Shown in pieces: positions 41,289 through 52,147 of a stretch of DNA of 64,000 nt. The DNA is taken from positions 1-64,000 of the forward strand of contig JARGNO010000014.1 in NCBI GenBank assembly GCA_029213165.1, written 5' to 3'. Every line of letters starts with the position of its first letter. Position 1 is the stretch's first letter. Made by a program: the position numbers and the translations under genes. Origin of the DNA: Minwuia sp. (lineage in GTDB: Bacteria > Pseudomonadota > Alphaproteobacteria > Minwuiales > Minwuiaceae). The notes below the pieces were generated by a model, which had not been told where the DNA came from, did no database searches, and was given only the letters and a program-made list of their open reading frames with translations.

Positions 41289-42401
41289 TCAGGCAGCCAG
41301 CTTGTCGAGTTCCTTGAGCAGCGCGTCTGACATGGTTGCCGTCGAGACCTGAGCCATGCCCTGGGCCATGATGTCGGCAGTGCGGAGGCCACGCGCGAGC
41401 ACGTTGTTCACCGCCGTCTCGATCAGGTCCGCATCCTCCGGCAGGTCGAAGGTGTAGCGCAGCGACATGGCATAGGACAGCAGGGTGGCCAGCGGGTTGG
41501 CCTTGCCCTGTCCGGCAATGTCCGGCGCGGAGCCATGCACCGGTTCGTAGAGGGACTTGCGGCGACCGGTCTCGTCAACATCACCCAGCGAGGCGGAGGG
41601 CAACATGCCGAGCGAGCCCGTCAGCATCGCCGCCGTGTCGGACAGCATGTCGCCGAACAGGTTGTCGGTGACGATGACATCGAACTGCTTCGGCGCGCGG
41701 ACCAGCTGCATCGAGCAATTGTCCGCATACATGTGGCTGAGTTCGACATCGGAGAAGGATTCCGCATGCAGCTTCGTCACTTCCTCGCGCCAGAGCACGC
41801 CGGATTCCATGACGTTGGCCTTCTCGACGGAGCAGACCTTGTTGCCCCGCTTGCGCGCCAGGTCGAAGGCGACGGCGGCAACGCGGCGGATCTCGGAGGT
41901 CGTGTAGACCTGCGTGTTGATCCCGCGGCGCTCTCCGTTCGGCAGATCCTCGATCCCGCGCGGTTCGCCGAAATACACACCACCCGTCAATTCGCGGATG
42001 ATCATGATGTCCAGCCCTTCGATCACGTCCCGCTTCAGGGTCGAGGCATCGACCAGCGGCGCGAAGCAGAGTGCGGGACGCAGGTTGGCGTAGAGGCCCA
42101 GATCCTTGCGCAGGCGCAGCAGACCGCGTTCCGGTTTCTGCGCGAACGGCAGGTCATCCCACTTCGGGCCGCCGACAGCACCCAGCAGGACCGCGTCCGA
42201 ATTCATGGCGGTATCCACCACCTTGTCGGTCACGGGGATGCCGTGCTTGTCGATCGACGCACCGCCGACCAGATCCTCGGTCACGTCGAAGCTGACGGCG
42301 CGACGGTGATCCATCCAGTCGATCACCTTGCGCACGACACTCATCACTTCAGGTCCGATACCGTCGCCGGGCAGCATCAGCAGCTTGCGGTTGGATGCCA
42401 T
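41289..42401 (-). CDS. leuB: 3-isopropylmalate dehydrogenase
   Basis: [56 protein letters not shown]. Confidence 0.96.
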   Translation of the reverse strand: MASNRKLLMLPGDGIGPEVMSVVRKVIDWMDHRRAVSFDVTEDLVGGASIDKHGIPVTDKVVDTAMNSDAVLLGAVGGPKWDDLPFAQKPERGLLRLRKDLGLYANLRPALCFAPLVDASTLKRDVIEGLDIMIIRELTGGVYFGEPRGIEDLPNGERRGINTQVYTTSEIRRVAAVAFDLARKRGNKVCSVEKANVMESGVLWREEVTKLHAESFSDVELSHMYADNCSMQLVRAPKQFDVIVTDNLFGDMLSDTAAMLTGSLGMLPSASLGDVDETGRRKSLYEPVHGSAPDIAGQGKANPLATLLSYAMSLRYTFDLPEDADLIETAVNNVLARGLRTADIMAQGMAQVSTATMSDALLKELDKLAA

Positions 42402-42430
42402 GGTCTCAATTCCTCCAGTATGGTCGTGCG

Positions 42431-43045
42431 TCAGGATGCGGCGCGATAAAGCCAGGGCGCGCTGCTCTTCTGCTGGGCCTCGAAGCCATCAATGGCTTCG
42501 CCGCGCTGCATCGTCAGGCCGATGTCGTCCAGGCCATTGAGCAGGCAATGCTTGCGGAACGGATCAATCTCGAAGCGGAAGGTCTTGCCATTGGAGGCGA
42601 AGACGGTCTGGCTTTCCAGATCGACCTCGATCTCCAGGCCTTCTGCCGCGTCGGCCAGCAGATACTCGATGGCATCCTTCGGCAGCGGCACGGCCAGAAT
42701 GCCGTTCTTCGAGCAGTTGTTGTAGAAGATGTCGGCAAAGCTCTCCGCGATCACGCAGCGGATGCCGAAATCGAGCAGCGCCCAGGGCGCGTGTTCACGG
42801 CTGGAACCGCAGCCGAAATTGTCGCCCGCGACCAGGATCTCGGCCTTCCGGTAGGGTTCCCTGTTCAGCACGAAATCAGGGATCTCGGTCACACCATCGG
42901 TATAGCGCATCTCGTCGAACAGGTGCTTGCCCAGTCCCGAACGCTTGATCGTCTTCAGGAACTGCTTCGGAATGATCATGTCGGTATCGATGTTGGCAAT
43001 CTTCATCGGCGCCGCAGTCGCCTTCAGGCGGTCGAATTTCTGCAT
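42431..43045 (-). CDS. leuD: 3-isopropylmalate dehydratase small subunit
   Basis: [38 protein letters not shown]. Confidence 0.96.
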   Translation of the reverse strand: MQKFDRLKATAAPMKIANIDTDMIIPKQFLKTIKRSGLGKHLFDEMRYTDGVTEIPDFVLNREPYRKAEILVAGDNFGCGSSREHAPWALLDFGIRCVIAESFADIFYNNCSKNGILAVPLPKDAIEYLLADAAEGLEIEVDLESQTVFASNGKTFRFEIDPFRKHCLLNGLDDIGLTMQRGEAIDGFEAQQKSSAPWLYRAAS

Positions 43046-43131
43046 GGTTCGGGCTCCCTCTCCGTTCGCGCGTTGTCATAGCGCCAGCCAGTGCATAGTT
43101 AAAGTGCCAAGCAACACGGGAGAAGCCTGCC

Positions 43132-43458
43132 ATGTCACAACCTGACGCCGAATTCCCCGGAGGCCACGACACCGCAACGGCCCGATATCAGGCCAATGCC
43201 CGGTCAACGCTGATCGCCTATCTGCTCTGGTTCTTCCTCGGCTGGCTTGGCCTGCATCGTTTCTATCTCGGCCGGGTGTTCTCAGGAATCATCATGCTGC
43301 TGCTCTGGGGTGCCGGAACCGGCCTTGCCGTGGTCTTCATCGGCTACCTGCTGCTGGTACCCTGGGCCATCTGGTGGTGCCTCGACGCCCTGCTGATCCC
43401 CGGCATGGTCCGCGCGGAGAACAACGCCGTCGTGGACCGGATCGAACGCGGGAACTGA
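43132..43458 (+). CDS. TM2 domain-containing protein
   Basis: AYLLWFFLGWLGLHRFYLGRVFSGIIMLLLW TM2 motif. Confidence 0.92.
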   Translation: MSQPDAEFPGGHDTATARYQANARSTLIAYLLWFFLGWLGLHRFYLGRVFSGIIMLLLWGAGTGLAVVFIGYLLLVPWAIWWCLDALLIPGMVRAENNAVVDRIERGN

Positions 43459-43470
43459 CTGATTGCGGAT

Positions 43471-43550
43471 CGTTCCACCCCTCTCCCCCTCCTGGCCACC
43501 CATTTCAGGATACTTGCGTGGGTGGCCGGGACGGGGAGAGGGGTGGAACG
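43471..43550 (+). repeat. Long-hairpin repeat element, copy B
   Basis: Near-perfect 32-bp arms CGTTCCACCCCTCTCCCCCTCCTGGCCACCCA / TGGGTGGCCGGGACGGGGAGAGGGGTGGAACG; loop TTTCAGGATACTTGCG; core shared with copy A (15841-15928). Confidence 0.85.
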
Positions 43551-43566
43551 GCCAGCGCAAAGCCTC

Positions 43567-45828
43567 TTACTGCCGCGCCATCTCCGCGTTGGCGATCATC
43601 TCCCCGTCCAGACCGCGCGCCTGATGCAGCCGGACACTCACCCGGTGCAACTCGCCCGTGAAGCTGTAGGGCGCTTCATAGGCACCGACCGGGCTGCCCC
43701 GGTCCCGTCCGATATCAAGACCTGACCAGGAAATGAACGGGCCGAAGGTCAGGGGGGTATGCAGTGATCCGGCCTCCTGCCCGTCGATCAGCAGCCGGTA
43801 GGTGATGCCGTCGCCGTCCGTGTCGTTGCGGGCGGTCAGACCGAGTTCCTTCGTTCCCGAAGGGATCGCCGCTGGCGACCGCAGCACCGTCATCTCACCG
43901 CCGATATTGGTGGCATGAACCAGGTGACCGTCGGCGTCGATGTAGAGGGAATAGCCGGACGTGGCATCGCCATGGGCCAGCAGTATCCCCTCCGGCACCG
44001 CATCGCCGATCCGCACGTGTGCGGTAATGTCATAGTCGCGGCTGCGGATATCCGGGGCGACTTCGGTCGGAATGTGTCCCATGCCCCAGTGGAAGTCGAA
44101 ACGGGTCCGCGCGCCCTGATGACGCTCCGCGTTCTCCGCGAAGCGGGCGGCAAAGCGGTCATCCAGCGGCAGAACGTTCTTCTCTGCCGCCTCCTGCCAC
44201 CAGCGATCGATCATCGCCTGCAACTTCTCGGGATGCGCCCCTGCAACATCGGCGCTCTCCGAGAAATCCGCGTCCAGGTGATAGAGTTCCCAGACATCAT
44301 CGTCGAACGGCGTGCCCGGCGGATGGAACGCCACCGCCTTCCAGCCACCCAGCCAGAGACCACGGTGGCCGAACATCTCGAAATACTGCGGCCTATCGCG
44401 TGACGGTGCCTCGGCATCCTTCAGGCTGGCGGCGAAACTGACGCCCTCAAGCGGCATCTGCGGCACGCCATTGACCTCATCCGGCGGCGCGATACCGACA
44501 ATCTCCAGCAGGGTCGGCACCAGATCGCTGACATGGGCGAACTGGTGACGCAGGCCACCTTCCCGACCCAGACCGTTCGGCCATGAGATCACCAGCGGGT
44601 CGCGGATGCCCCCGCCATGGGTGTTCTGCTTGTAGCGTTTCAGCGGCGTGTTGGCCGCCATCGCCCAGCCGAAGGGGAAGTTGGAATGGGTATCCGGGCC
44701 GCCGATGTCGTCGATGCGCGCCAGCTTTTCCGCCACCGGTTCCTTGCGCCCGTTGTAGGGACCCATGGCATTGACGAAGCCGAAGGGCCCGCCCTCCTGA
44801 CTCGCGCCATTGTCGGACATGACGATGATGATGGTGTCATCGCGCACGCCCGCCTTCTCCAGAAACCCGACCAGGCGGGCGAGGTGCTGGTCGGCATGGT
44901 CCAGCATCGCGGCATAGGCGGACTGCAGCCGGGTGAAGACCTTCTGCTCATCCGCACTGTGCTGGTCCCAGGGGCGGACATTGTCGTTGATCGGCGGCAG
45001 CACGGTATCCTGCGGCACCAGCCCCAGTTCCTTCTGCCGCGCCAGCCTGCGCTCCCGCTCCACATCCCAGCCGCCGCTGAACATGGCATCATAGGACTTG
45101 ATCAGGTCGAAGGGCGCCTGATGCGGCGCGTGGCAGGCACCGAACGACAGCAGGGTCATCCAGGGCACGCCGGGCTGCTCCGCGATGTGGCCGGACAGGT
45201 ATCGGATGGCCTGATCCACCAGATCGGACGTCAGGTGATAGCCGTCGGCAAAGGTGCCGGGCGGGTCGATGTGGGAATTGTCCTGCACCAGTTCCGGCGC
45301 GTACTGGTCAGTCTCCGCATCCATGAAACCGTAGAACCGGTCGAACCCCCGCCCCAGCGGCCAGCCATCGAACGGCCCCGTCGCCCCGGTTTCCGTCAGC
45401 GGCGTGACATGCCACTTGCCCAGCATGTAATTGCGATAGCCCTGCCCCCGCAGCATTTCCGCAATGGTGCCTGCCTGCTTCGAGATCTTGCCGGTATAGC
45501 CGGGATAGCCGCTGTCGAAGTTCGCCAGACTGCCGACACCGACGGAGTGATGGTTCCGCCCGGTCAGCAGCGCGGCACGGGTCGTGGAACACATGGCTGT
45601 CGTATGGAATCCCGAATAACGCAGCCCTTCACCCGCCAGCGCATCAATGGTCGGGGTGCGGATCGTCGAGCCGTAGCAGCCGAAGTCGGAAAATCCGACA
45701 TCGTCGAACAGCACCATCAGGATGTTCGGCGCCCCCTTCGGTGCGGCCACGCGATCCGGCCACCAGGGCTCCGATTCCGAAATCGTCCGTCCGATCTTCC
45801 CCGGAAACACCTTGTTGTCTTCCGTCAT
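43567..45828 (-). CDS. Arylsulfatase (sulfatase family, CSTTR active-site variant)
   Basis: APNILMVLFDDVGFSDFGCYGS, MCSTTRAALLTGRNHHSVG, GKWHVTP, MSDNGASQEGGPFG. Confidence 0.92.
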   Translation of the reverse strand: MTEDNKVFPGKIGRTISESEPWWPDRVAAPKGAPNILMVLFDDVGFSDFGCYGSTIRTPTIDALAGEGLRYSGFHTTAMCSTTRAALLTGRNHHSVGVGSLANFDSGYPGYTGKISKQAGTIAEMLRGQGYRNYMLGKWHVTPLTETGATGPFDGWPLGRGFDRFYGFMDAETDQYAPELVQDNSHIDPPGTFADGYHLTSDLVDQAIRYLSGHIAEQPGVPWMTLLSFGACHAPHQAPFDLIKSYDAMFSGGWDVERERRLARQKELGLVPQDTVLPPINDNVRPWDQHSADEQKVFTRLQSAYAAMLDHADQHLARLVGFLEKAGVRDDTIIIVMSDNGASQEGGPFGFVNAMGPYNGRKEPVAEKLARIDDIGGPDTHSNFPFGWAMAANTPLKRYKQNTHGGGIRDPLVISWPNGLGREGGLRHQFAHVSDLVPTLLEIVGIAPPDEVNGVPQMPLEGVSFAASLKDAEAPSRDRPQYFEMFGHRGLWLGGWKAVAFHPPGTPFDDDVWELYHLDADFSESADVAGAHPEKLQAMIDRWWQEAAEKNVLPLDDRFAARFAENAERHQGARTRFDFHWGMGHIPTEVAPDIRSRDYDITAHVRIGDAVPEGILLAHGDATSGYSLYIDADGHLVHATNIGGEMTVLRSPAAIPSGTKELGLTARNDTDGDGITYRLLIDGQEAGSLHTPLTFGPFISWSGLDIGRDRGSPVGAYEAPYSFTGELHRVSVRLHQARGLDGEMIANAEMARQ

Positions 45829-45884
45829 CCTGCTGCTCCCCCCAATATCATGTCTCGCCGTCGAAATTCCTGCGCCCGACCAGT

Positions 45885-46742
45885 TCAGCCCTCGAACCAG
45901 TCGAAACCCGGCCCGGCCAACTGGCGCAGGCGGGCGTAGTCCTCGGCGAGGATTTCCCGCAGGTGTGCCCGTGTTTCCGGCGGAATGCGGTCGTCGTAGC
46001 CGCCGACATTCTGTGGCGCATAGTCGATGCCATGGGCCGGTTCCAGTTCCAGGAAGCCGAAGACGCGCTCGGTCTCGGTCTCCGGGTCTGCAAAAAAGGC
46101 CTCCGACTTGATCAGGCAGACATTCTCCGCCCCCAGCACGGTCTGCAGACGCTCGACCTGGGGCGCATAGCGGCTGCGGTCGACGTAGGAGAAATGCTGG
46201 TGCGCCCAGGACTGGTAATCCGGATCCTGGCGCATCTTCTCCGCCTCCCCCGCCAGCCGCTCGGGCTCCTGCGCGATGGCTTCCTCCAGCGAGAGGCTGT
46301 CCTGATCCTTCTTCCTCTCATGCCAGTAATGGGAGAAGGTCCGGTCAATGGGATCGCGCAGCATGGCGATGACCCGCACGCCGGGCAGGTCCGCCGCCAT
46401 CCGCTCGATCGCCAGCGGGTGGTACATGTAATAGGGGCTGGCCTCGAACGTCAGCACGGCTGCACCAAGCTGCTTCTCCAGTTCCAGCTTTTCCGAAGTA
46501 CGCGCGAAGTGGCCCCGATACCAGTTCTCGCCACGGGTATAGCCATAGTCGAAGTAATGCACTTCCTTCGACGACGGCGGCAGGACCAGCGGGTGCTGCT
46601 GCAGGTAGTGGTGCAACGACGTGGTTCCGGCCTTCTGCGCGCCGACGATGATGAAGTCCGGCAGCACCCGGTCATGCGCCGAGACCGCAACCTTCGCCCG
46701 GTGCCCGGCGTTGCGTATCAGATCCTTGGTCCGCTGCCACAT
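45885..46742 (-). CDS. Sulfotransferase family protein
   Basis: DFIIVGAQKAGTTSLHHYLQQHP (PAPS-binding loop), RVIAMLRDPIDRTFSHYWHE. Confidence 0.93.
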   Translation of the reverse strand: MWQRTKDLIRNAGHRAKVAVSAHDRVLPDFIIVGAQKAGTTSLHHYLQQHPLVLPPSSKEVHYFDYGYTRGENWYRGHFARTSEKLELEKQLGAAVLTFEASPYYMYHPLAIERMAADLPGVRVIAMLRDPIDRTFSHYWHERKKDQDSLSLEEAIAQEPERLAGEAEKMRQDPDYQSWAHQHFSYVDRSRYAPQVERLQTVLGAENVCLIKSEAFFADPETETERVFGFLELEPAHGIDYAPQNVGGYDDRIPPETRAHLREILAEDYARLRQLAGPGFDWFEG

Positions 46743-46899
46743 CGTCTGCGTCGCCCCTCGTTTGTTTCAGCGACGCGAAGATGCACCAGTGCGGTACGCA
46801 CCGCAAACCCAAGTCCGTTCCGCAGGTTCATTGGAAGGTTTGCAGATGGCCACATCGGGTTCAGACTGTGCCGGTCAAACGGTAGGGGAGGACCGGATC

Positions 46900-49179
46900 A
46901 TGAGTTACAGGCACCCGGCAGAGCCGAACTTCGGCGGCAAGATTGGACGGACCTTTTCGGAATCGGAGGCCTGGTGGCCCGAACCGCAATTGCCGAAGGG
47001 CAAGCCCAATGTCCTGCTCATCGTGCTGGACGACACCGGTTTCTCCCATTTCGGCAGCTATGGCTCCACCATCGAGACACCGAACGTGGACAGGCTGGCG
47101 GCGAACGGGCTGCGCTATTCCAGTTTCCACACCACGTCGCTCTGCTCACCGACGCGGGCCTGCGTCATGACCGGGCGGAACCATCACACGGTTCGGATGC
47201 GCGCCATTTCCAACATGGACAGCGGCTTTCCCAACATGCGCGGGGCCATGCCCCGGTCGGCGGCCACGGTGGCAGAGGTCCTGCGGGAATCGGGCTATGC
47301 CACCTTTGCCACCGGCAAGTGGCATCTGGCCCCGATGGTCGAGTGTTCCGCCGCCGGACCGTTCCACAACTGGCCGCTGCAGCGGGGCTTCAACCGCTAT
47401 TACGGCTTCATGCAGGGGGAAACGGACCAGTTCAGCCCGGAGATCACCTGCGACAATCACCTGATGTCGCCTCCGGGCACGCCGCAGGATGGCTATCACT
47501 TCTCGGAAGACAGGGTGGATCAGGCCATGGGCATGATCCGCGACACCACCTCGCTGGTGCCGGAGCGGCCGTTCTTCATGTACATGGCCTTTGGTGCAAC
47601 GCATTCGCCGCACCAGGCGCCGCAGGCTTACCTGGACAAGTATCGTGGCCGTTTCGATGACGGCTGGGATGCGACGCGGGAGGAGTGGTATGCACGCCAG
47701 AAGGCGTCCGGCATCATTCCCGCCAACACGAAGCTCGCGCCGCGCAACCGGGGTGTCGAGGCCTGGGATGACCTGTCGCCCAATCATCAGGCCTTCGCCA
47801 ACCGGCTGCAGGAAGCCTTTGCCGGGATGCTGGACCATACCGACCACCAGATCGGGCGCATGGTGGATTTCCTGGCCGAGATCGGTCGGCTGGACGACAC
47901 GATGATCGTCGTCATGTCCGACAATGGTGCCAGCCAGGAAGGCCAGTCGACCGGCGTTTTCGACGAGATGCGCTACTTCAACCAGCTTCCGGAGAATGTC
48001 GACGATGCGGTGAAGCATCTGGACCTGATCGGCGGCCCGCGCAGCCATTCGAATATCCCCTGGGGCTGGGCGCAGGCGGGCAATGCGCCGCTGAAATGGT
48101 ACAAGCAGAACACCCATGGCGGCGGCACGCGCGATCCCCTGATCATCCACTGGCCCGAGAAGCTGAAGGGACAGGAAGGACAGATCCGTCGTCCCTTCGC
48201 CTATGCCACTGACATTGCCGCCACGATTCTCGACGTTGCTGGCGTGGGGATGCCGGAGGAAGTGGCTGGGGTGCCGCAGATTCCAATGACCGGCATCAGC
48301 CTGAAGGAGACTCTGACCGACCCGGACGCGAAGCCAGACCGGGATGTGCAGTACATGGAAATGCTTGGCCATCGCGGCATCTGGATGGATGGTTGGAAGG
48401 CTGTGACCCTGCACCGGCGAGGCAAGAACTTCGCAGACGACAAGTGGGAACTCTACAATCTCGACGAAGATTTCTCCGAATGCGATGACCTGGCGGAGCG
48501 TGAACCGGCAAAGCTGAAGGAGATGACGGACCGCTGGTGGGTGGAGGCGGAGCGTCACGGAGTGCTGCCGCTGGACGACCGTGGCGCGGGGATGCTCTTC
48601 GGCGCCTCCCGCCAGCCGGGCACACCGACCGCCCGGCGCCGCTATGTCTACTATCCGCCGGTGAGTCACATCGTCGCCGATGCCTGTCCCAGCCCGGCGC
48701 GCAGCTTCACCATCACCGCCAGCATCAATCACCCTTCAGGCAACAGCGACGGCGCGATCCTGGCGCGCGGCACCATCAACAGCGGGCTGGCATTGTATGT
48801 CACTGGTGGCAGGCTGGTGTTCGACTACAACTGCTTCCGTGATCACAGTCGGGTGGAGATGCCGGAACCGCTTGCGCCTGGTGCGCATGAGATCGTGGTG
48901 CAGGTGGACCGCAAGGCTGACCAGTCTGCGGACGTCAGCCTGTCGGTGGATGGAACGGCTGTTGGCACCACCCGGATTCCGCTGCTCGTGCGCATTCTCT
49001 CCTCGACCGGCATGGACTTCGGCAGGTCGAACGCGCCCATCACCGACGACTACCTGGCCCCCTTTGTCTATCCCGGGACGATCAGGCAGGTCGTCATCCA
49101 GTTGCCGGAAGTGGCAACGGCGAAGGACCGCAAGGCGGAAGTGGAGGCAGAAGCCCGTGCGGCGATGACCCGGCAGTAG
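46900..49179 (+). CDS. Arylsulfatase (sulfatase family, CSPTR active site)
   Basis: KPNVLLIVLDDTGFSHFGSYGS, LCSPTRACVMTGRNHHTV, GKWHLAP, MSDNGASQEGQ. Confidence 0.94.
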   Translation: MSYRHPAEPNFGGKIGRTFSESEAWWPEPQLPKGKPNVLLIVLDDTGFSHFGSYGSTIETPNVDRLAANGLRYSSFHTTSLCSPTRACVMTGRNHHTVRMRAISNMDSGFPNMRGAMPRSAATVAEVLRESGYATFATGKWHLAPMVECSAAGPFHNWPLQRGFNRYYGFMQGETDQFSPEITCDNHLMSPPGTPQDGYHFSEDRVDQAMGMIRDTTSLVPERPFFMYMAFGATHSPHQAPQAYLDKYRGRFDDGWDATREEWYARQKASGIIPANTKLAPRNRGVEAWDDLSPNHQAFANRLQEAFAGMLDHTDHQIGRMVDFLAEIGRLDDTMIVVMSDNGASQEGQSTGVFDEMRYFNQLPENVDDAVKHLDLIGGPRSHSNIPWGWAQAGNAPLKWYKQNTHGGGTRDPLIIHWPEKLKGQEGQIRRPFAYATDIAATILDVAGVGMPEEVAGVPQIPMTGISLKETLTDPDAKPDRDVQYMEMLGHRGIWMDGWKAVTLHRRGKNFADDKWELYNLDEDFSECDDLAEREPAKLKEMTDRWWVEAERHGVLPLDDRGAGMLFGASRQPGTPTARRRYVYYPPVSHIVADACPSPARSFTITASINHPSGNSDGAILARGTINSGLALYVTGGRLVFDYNCFRDHSRVEMPEPLAPGAHEIVVQVDRKADQSADVSLSVDGTAVGTTRIPLLVRILSSTGMDFGRSNAPITDDYLAPFVYPGTIRQVVIQLPEVATAKDRKAEVEAEARAAMTRQ

Positions 49180-49211
49180 GCCGTTCGCAAGCTGCCCGAG
49201 TTCGTGGCTGC

Positions 49212-49838
49212 ATGAACGAGGCAGGTCAGGCTATAACCGCCCGCATGATTGATTTTGACCCCGATCTCGATTTCACGGGCGAGGACCTGCCGCCGACGCT
49301 TCGCGCCGTGGGCATGTTCGCGCAGACCCTGACCCAGGTGCGCTGGTTCCACCGTGTAGGTGAACTGCTGAGCGCGGAGGAGGCTGACGCCGCCCATGCC
49401 TATCTCTCCGCGCTGGGCTTCCCGGAGGCCGGACCGGCAGAGATCGGCGACTGGATGGAGGCGGAGGAAGCCGCAGGCAACCGGGACTGGAACAGTACAG
49501 GCTGGGAGGCGGAGGAGCAGCTGCGCGCCGCCCTGTCCGTGCAAGCCGTGGAAATCATCGGGGACGAGCAGGCCGTGCTGGTTGCACTGACGCATGTCAC
49601 CAGTACCGCGTCGGATGCGGTACATGCCGCGGCGGCACAGGCCGCATCCCGCTTCGGCATTGATGACGAGGGACTGATCCGCGCTGCCGCCGGTTCCGCG
49701 ACCCAGGCGGCCTACCTCGCGGCCCTGGTGCTCGCCGCCGGCGAAGACGAGGAACACGCCTTTGCCCACAAGTTCCGGCTGTATGAATCCGGGCGCTGGC
49801 CTCTGGGGGTGACAGGTGCCACGCTGAATATCTTCTGA
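49212..49838 (+). CDS. Hypothetical protein
   Basis: 208 aa ORF downstream of the sulfatase; GC-rich coding pattern; no recognised family. Confidence 0.65.
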   Translation: MNEAGQAITARMIDFDPDLDFTGEDLPPTLRAVGMFAQTLTQVRWFHRVGELLSAEEADAAHAYLSALGFPEAGPAEIGDWMEAEEAAGNRDWNSTGWEAEEQLRAALSVQAVEIIGDEQAVLVALTHVTSTASDAVHAAAAQAASRFGIDDEGLIRAAAGSATQAAYLAALVLAAGEDEEHAFAHKFRLYESGRWPLGVTGATLNIF

Positions 49839-49907
49839 TCCGATTCTCGCCGTTTACCGCCCCTGATTCCCCGCCCTGCCCGCCCGCCAACGAACACAGG
49901 CTGCCCC

Positions 49908-50714
<807 letters not shown>

Positions 50715-50819
50715 GCCCGCAGCGGCCATCGGTTGCGACGAAAGGTCGTTCCCAGGAAAATCGCGTTCTGGGCGATCATTGTCGCCTCTCTCCGACCGGA
50801 ACGCTGACGTACCTGCGCG

Positions 50820-52082
50820 ATGAAGCCCAAGCTGCTGACAACCCTTCCGACCTATACATCACGACTGCTGATGGCGGATGTGATTGCGGGTCTTACCGTG
50901 GCAATGGTGGCGCTGCCCCTGTCCATCGCCATCGCCATCGCGTCGGGCGCGGATCCAGCAGCCGGGCTTGTGACTGCAGTCGTCGCTGGCTTTCTCATTT
51001 CTCTGCTCGGCGGCAGCCGGGTGCAGATCGGCGGCCCAACCGGTGCGTTCATCGTTGTCGTCTACGGCGTTATCGCAAATCACGGATACGACGGTCTTGT
51101 GCTGGCCACGATGATGGCAGGGCTGATCCTGCTCGTGGCAAGTCTGCTCCGGGCCGGATCCCTGATCGCGCATGTGCCGGAGGCAGTGATCAACGGCTTC
51201 ACCATCGGGATCGCGATCATCATTGCCGCCAGTCAGTTGAAGGATTTTCTGGGCCTGCAGTTGGTCAATGTCCCGGCAGACTTCCTGCCGAAAGTTGCGG
51301 CACTGCTGTCCGTCCGCGACAGCTTCAGTCCGGCGGCGCTGGTCATCGGAATCGTGACAGTCTTGCTGATCGTGGCCCTGCGAAGGATTGCGCCCCGGTT
51401 TCCAGGGTTGATCGTGGCCGTTGCGGCGACCTCTGCGGCGGTCGCCCTGCTGAACCTGCCCGTTGAAACGATTGCGTCACGCTTCGGCCCTCTGCCGACT
51501 GGGCTCCCTGTGCCCGAATTGCCGGAGATCACGCTGGCGAAGGTGAGCGAACTGTTGCCCTCAGCCTTCATCATCGCCTTCCTGGCCGGTGTTGAATCCC
51601 TGCTCTCAGCCATTGTTGCCGATCGTCTGATCGACGGTCACTATCGACCGAACGCGGAGCTGATAGCACAAGGTACTGCAAACATCGGCTCCGCATTGTT
51701 CGGCGGTCTGCCCGCGACAGGGGCCATTGCCCGCACGGCGACCAACGTGCGTGCCGGTGGCCGGACCCCGGTATCCGGCATGGTTCACGCCATCGCGGTA
51801 CTCGCCATGATGATGATCGCTGCACCGCTTGTGGGGCACCTCGCGCTGCCTGCTCTGGCCGCGCTGCTGATCATCACCGCATGGAACATGAGCGAGCCGG
51901 AGAAATGGGGCACCTGGCTCAGAGGCGAAATCCCGGACAGGGTCCTGATGCTGGTGACACTGGGCCTGACTGTAGTCGCCGACCTGAGCATCGCTATCGG
52001 TGTCGGCGTCGCGGCAGGCCTGGCACTTCGATTGTATCGCCGGAACATCAGGCCCGCCAGATGGACGCCGCGCGATCGCTAG
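50820..52082 (+). CDS. SulP family inorganic anion (sulfate) transporter, no STAS domain visible
   Basis: DVIAGLTVAMVALPLSIAIAIASGADPAAGLVTAVVAGFLISLLGGSRVQIGGPTGAFIVVV; GGLPATGAIARTATNVRAGGRTPVSGMVHA; ORF ends right after the TM region. Confidence 0.92.
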   Translation: MKPKLLTTLPTYTSRLLMADVIAGLTVAMVALPLSIAIAIASGADPAAGLVTAVVAGFLISLLGGSRVQIGGPTGAFIVVVYGVIANHGYDGLVLATMMAGLILLVASLLRAGSLIAHVPEAVINGFTIGIAIIIAASQLKDFLGLQLVNVPADFLPKVAALLSVRDSFSPAALVIGIVTVLLIVALRRIAPRFPGLIVAVAATSAAVALLNLPVETIASRFGPLPTGLPVPELPEITLAKVSELLPSAFIIAFLAGVESLLSAIVADRLIDGHYRPNAELIAQGTANIGSALFGGLPATGAIARTATNVRAGGRTPVSGMVHAIAVLAMMMIAAPLVGHLALPALAALLIITAWNMSEPEKWGTWLRGEIPDRVLMLVTLGLTVVADLSIAIGVGVAAGLALRLYRRNIRPARWTPRDR

Positions 52083-52147
52083 AGAGCCGGAACTCTGTTC
52101 CTGACCCTCCCGGATGGACAACCTGATGAATCCTCACACCCAGTGAT

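Noticed and set aside
45741-47660. 639 aa plus-strand ORF antisense to the sulfotransferase and out of frame with the sulfatase
   Set aside because: Shadow ORF; both overlapping genes have catalytic motifs, this one has none.
47146-48732. 528 aa minus-strand ORF antisense to arylsulfatase
   Set aside because: Shadow ORF in GC-rich DNA with no recognisable domain.
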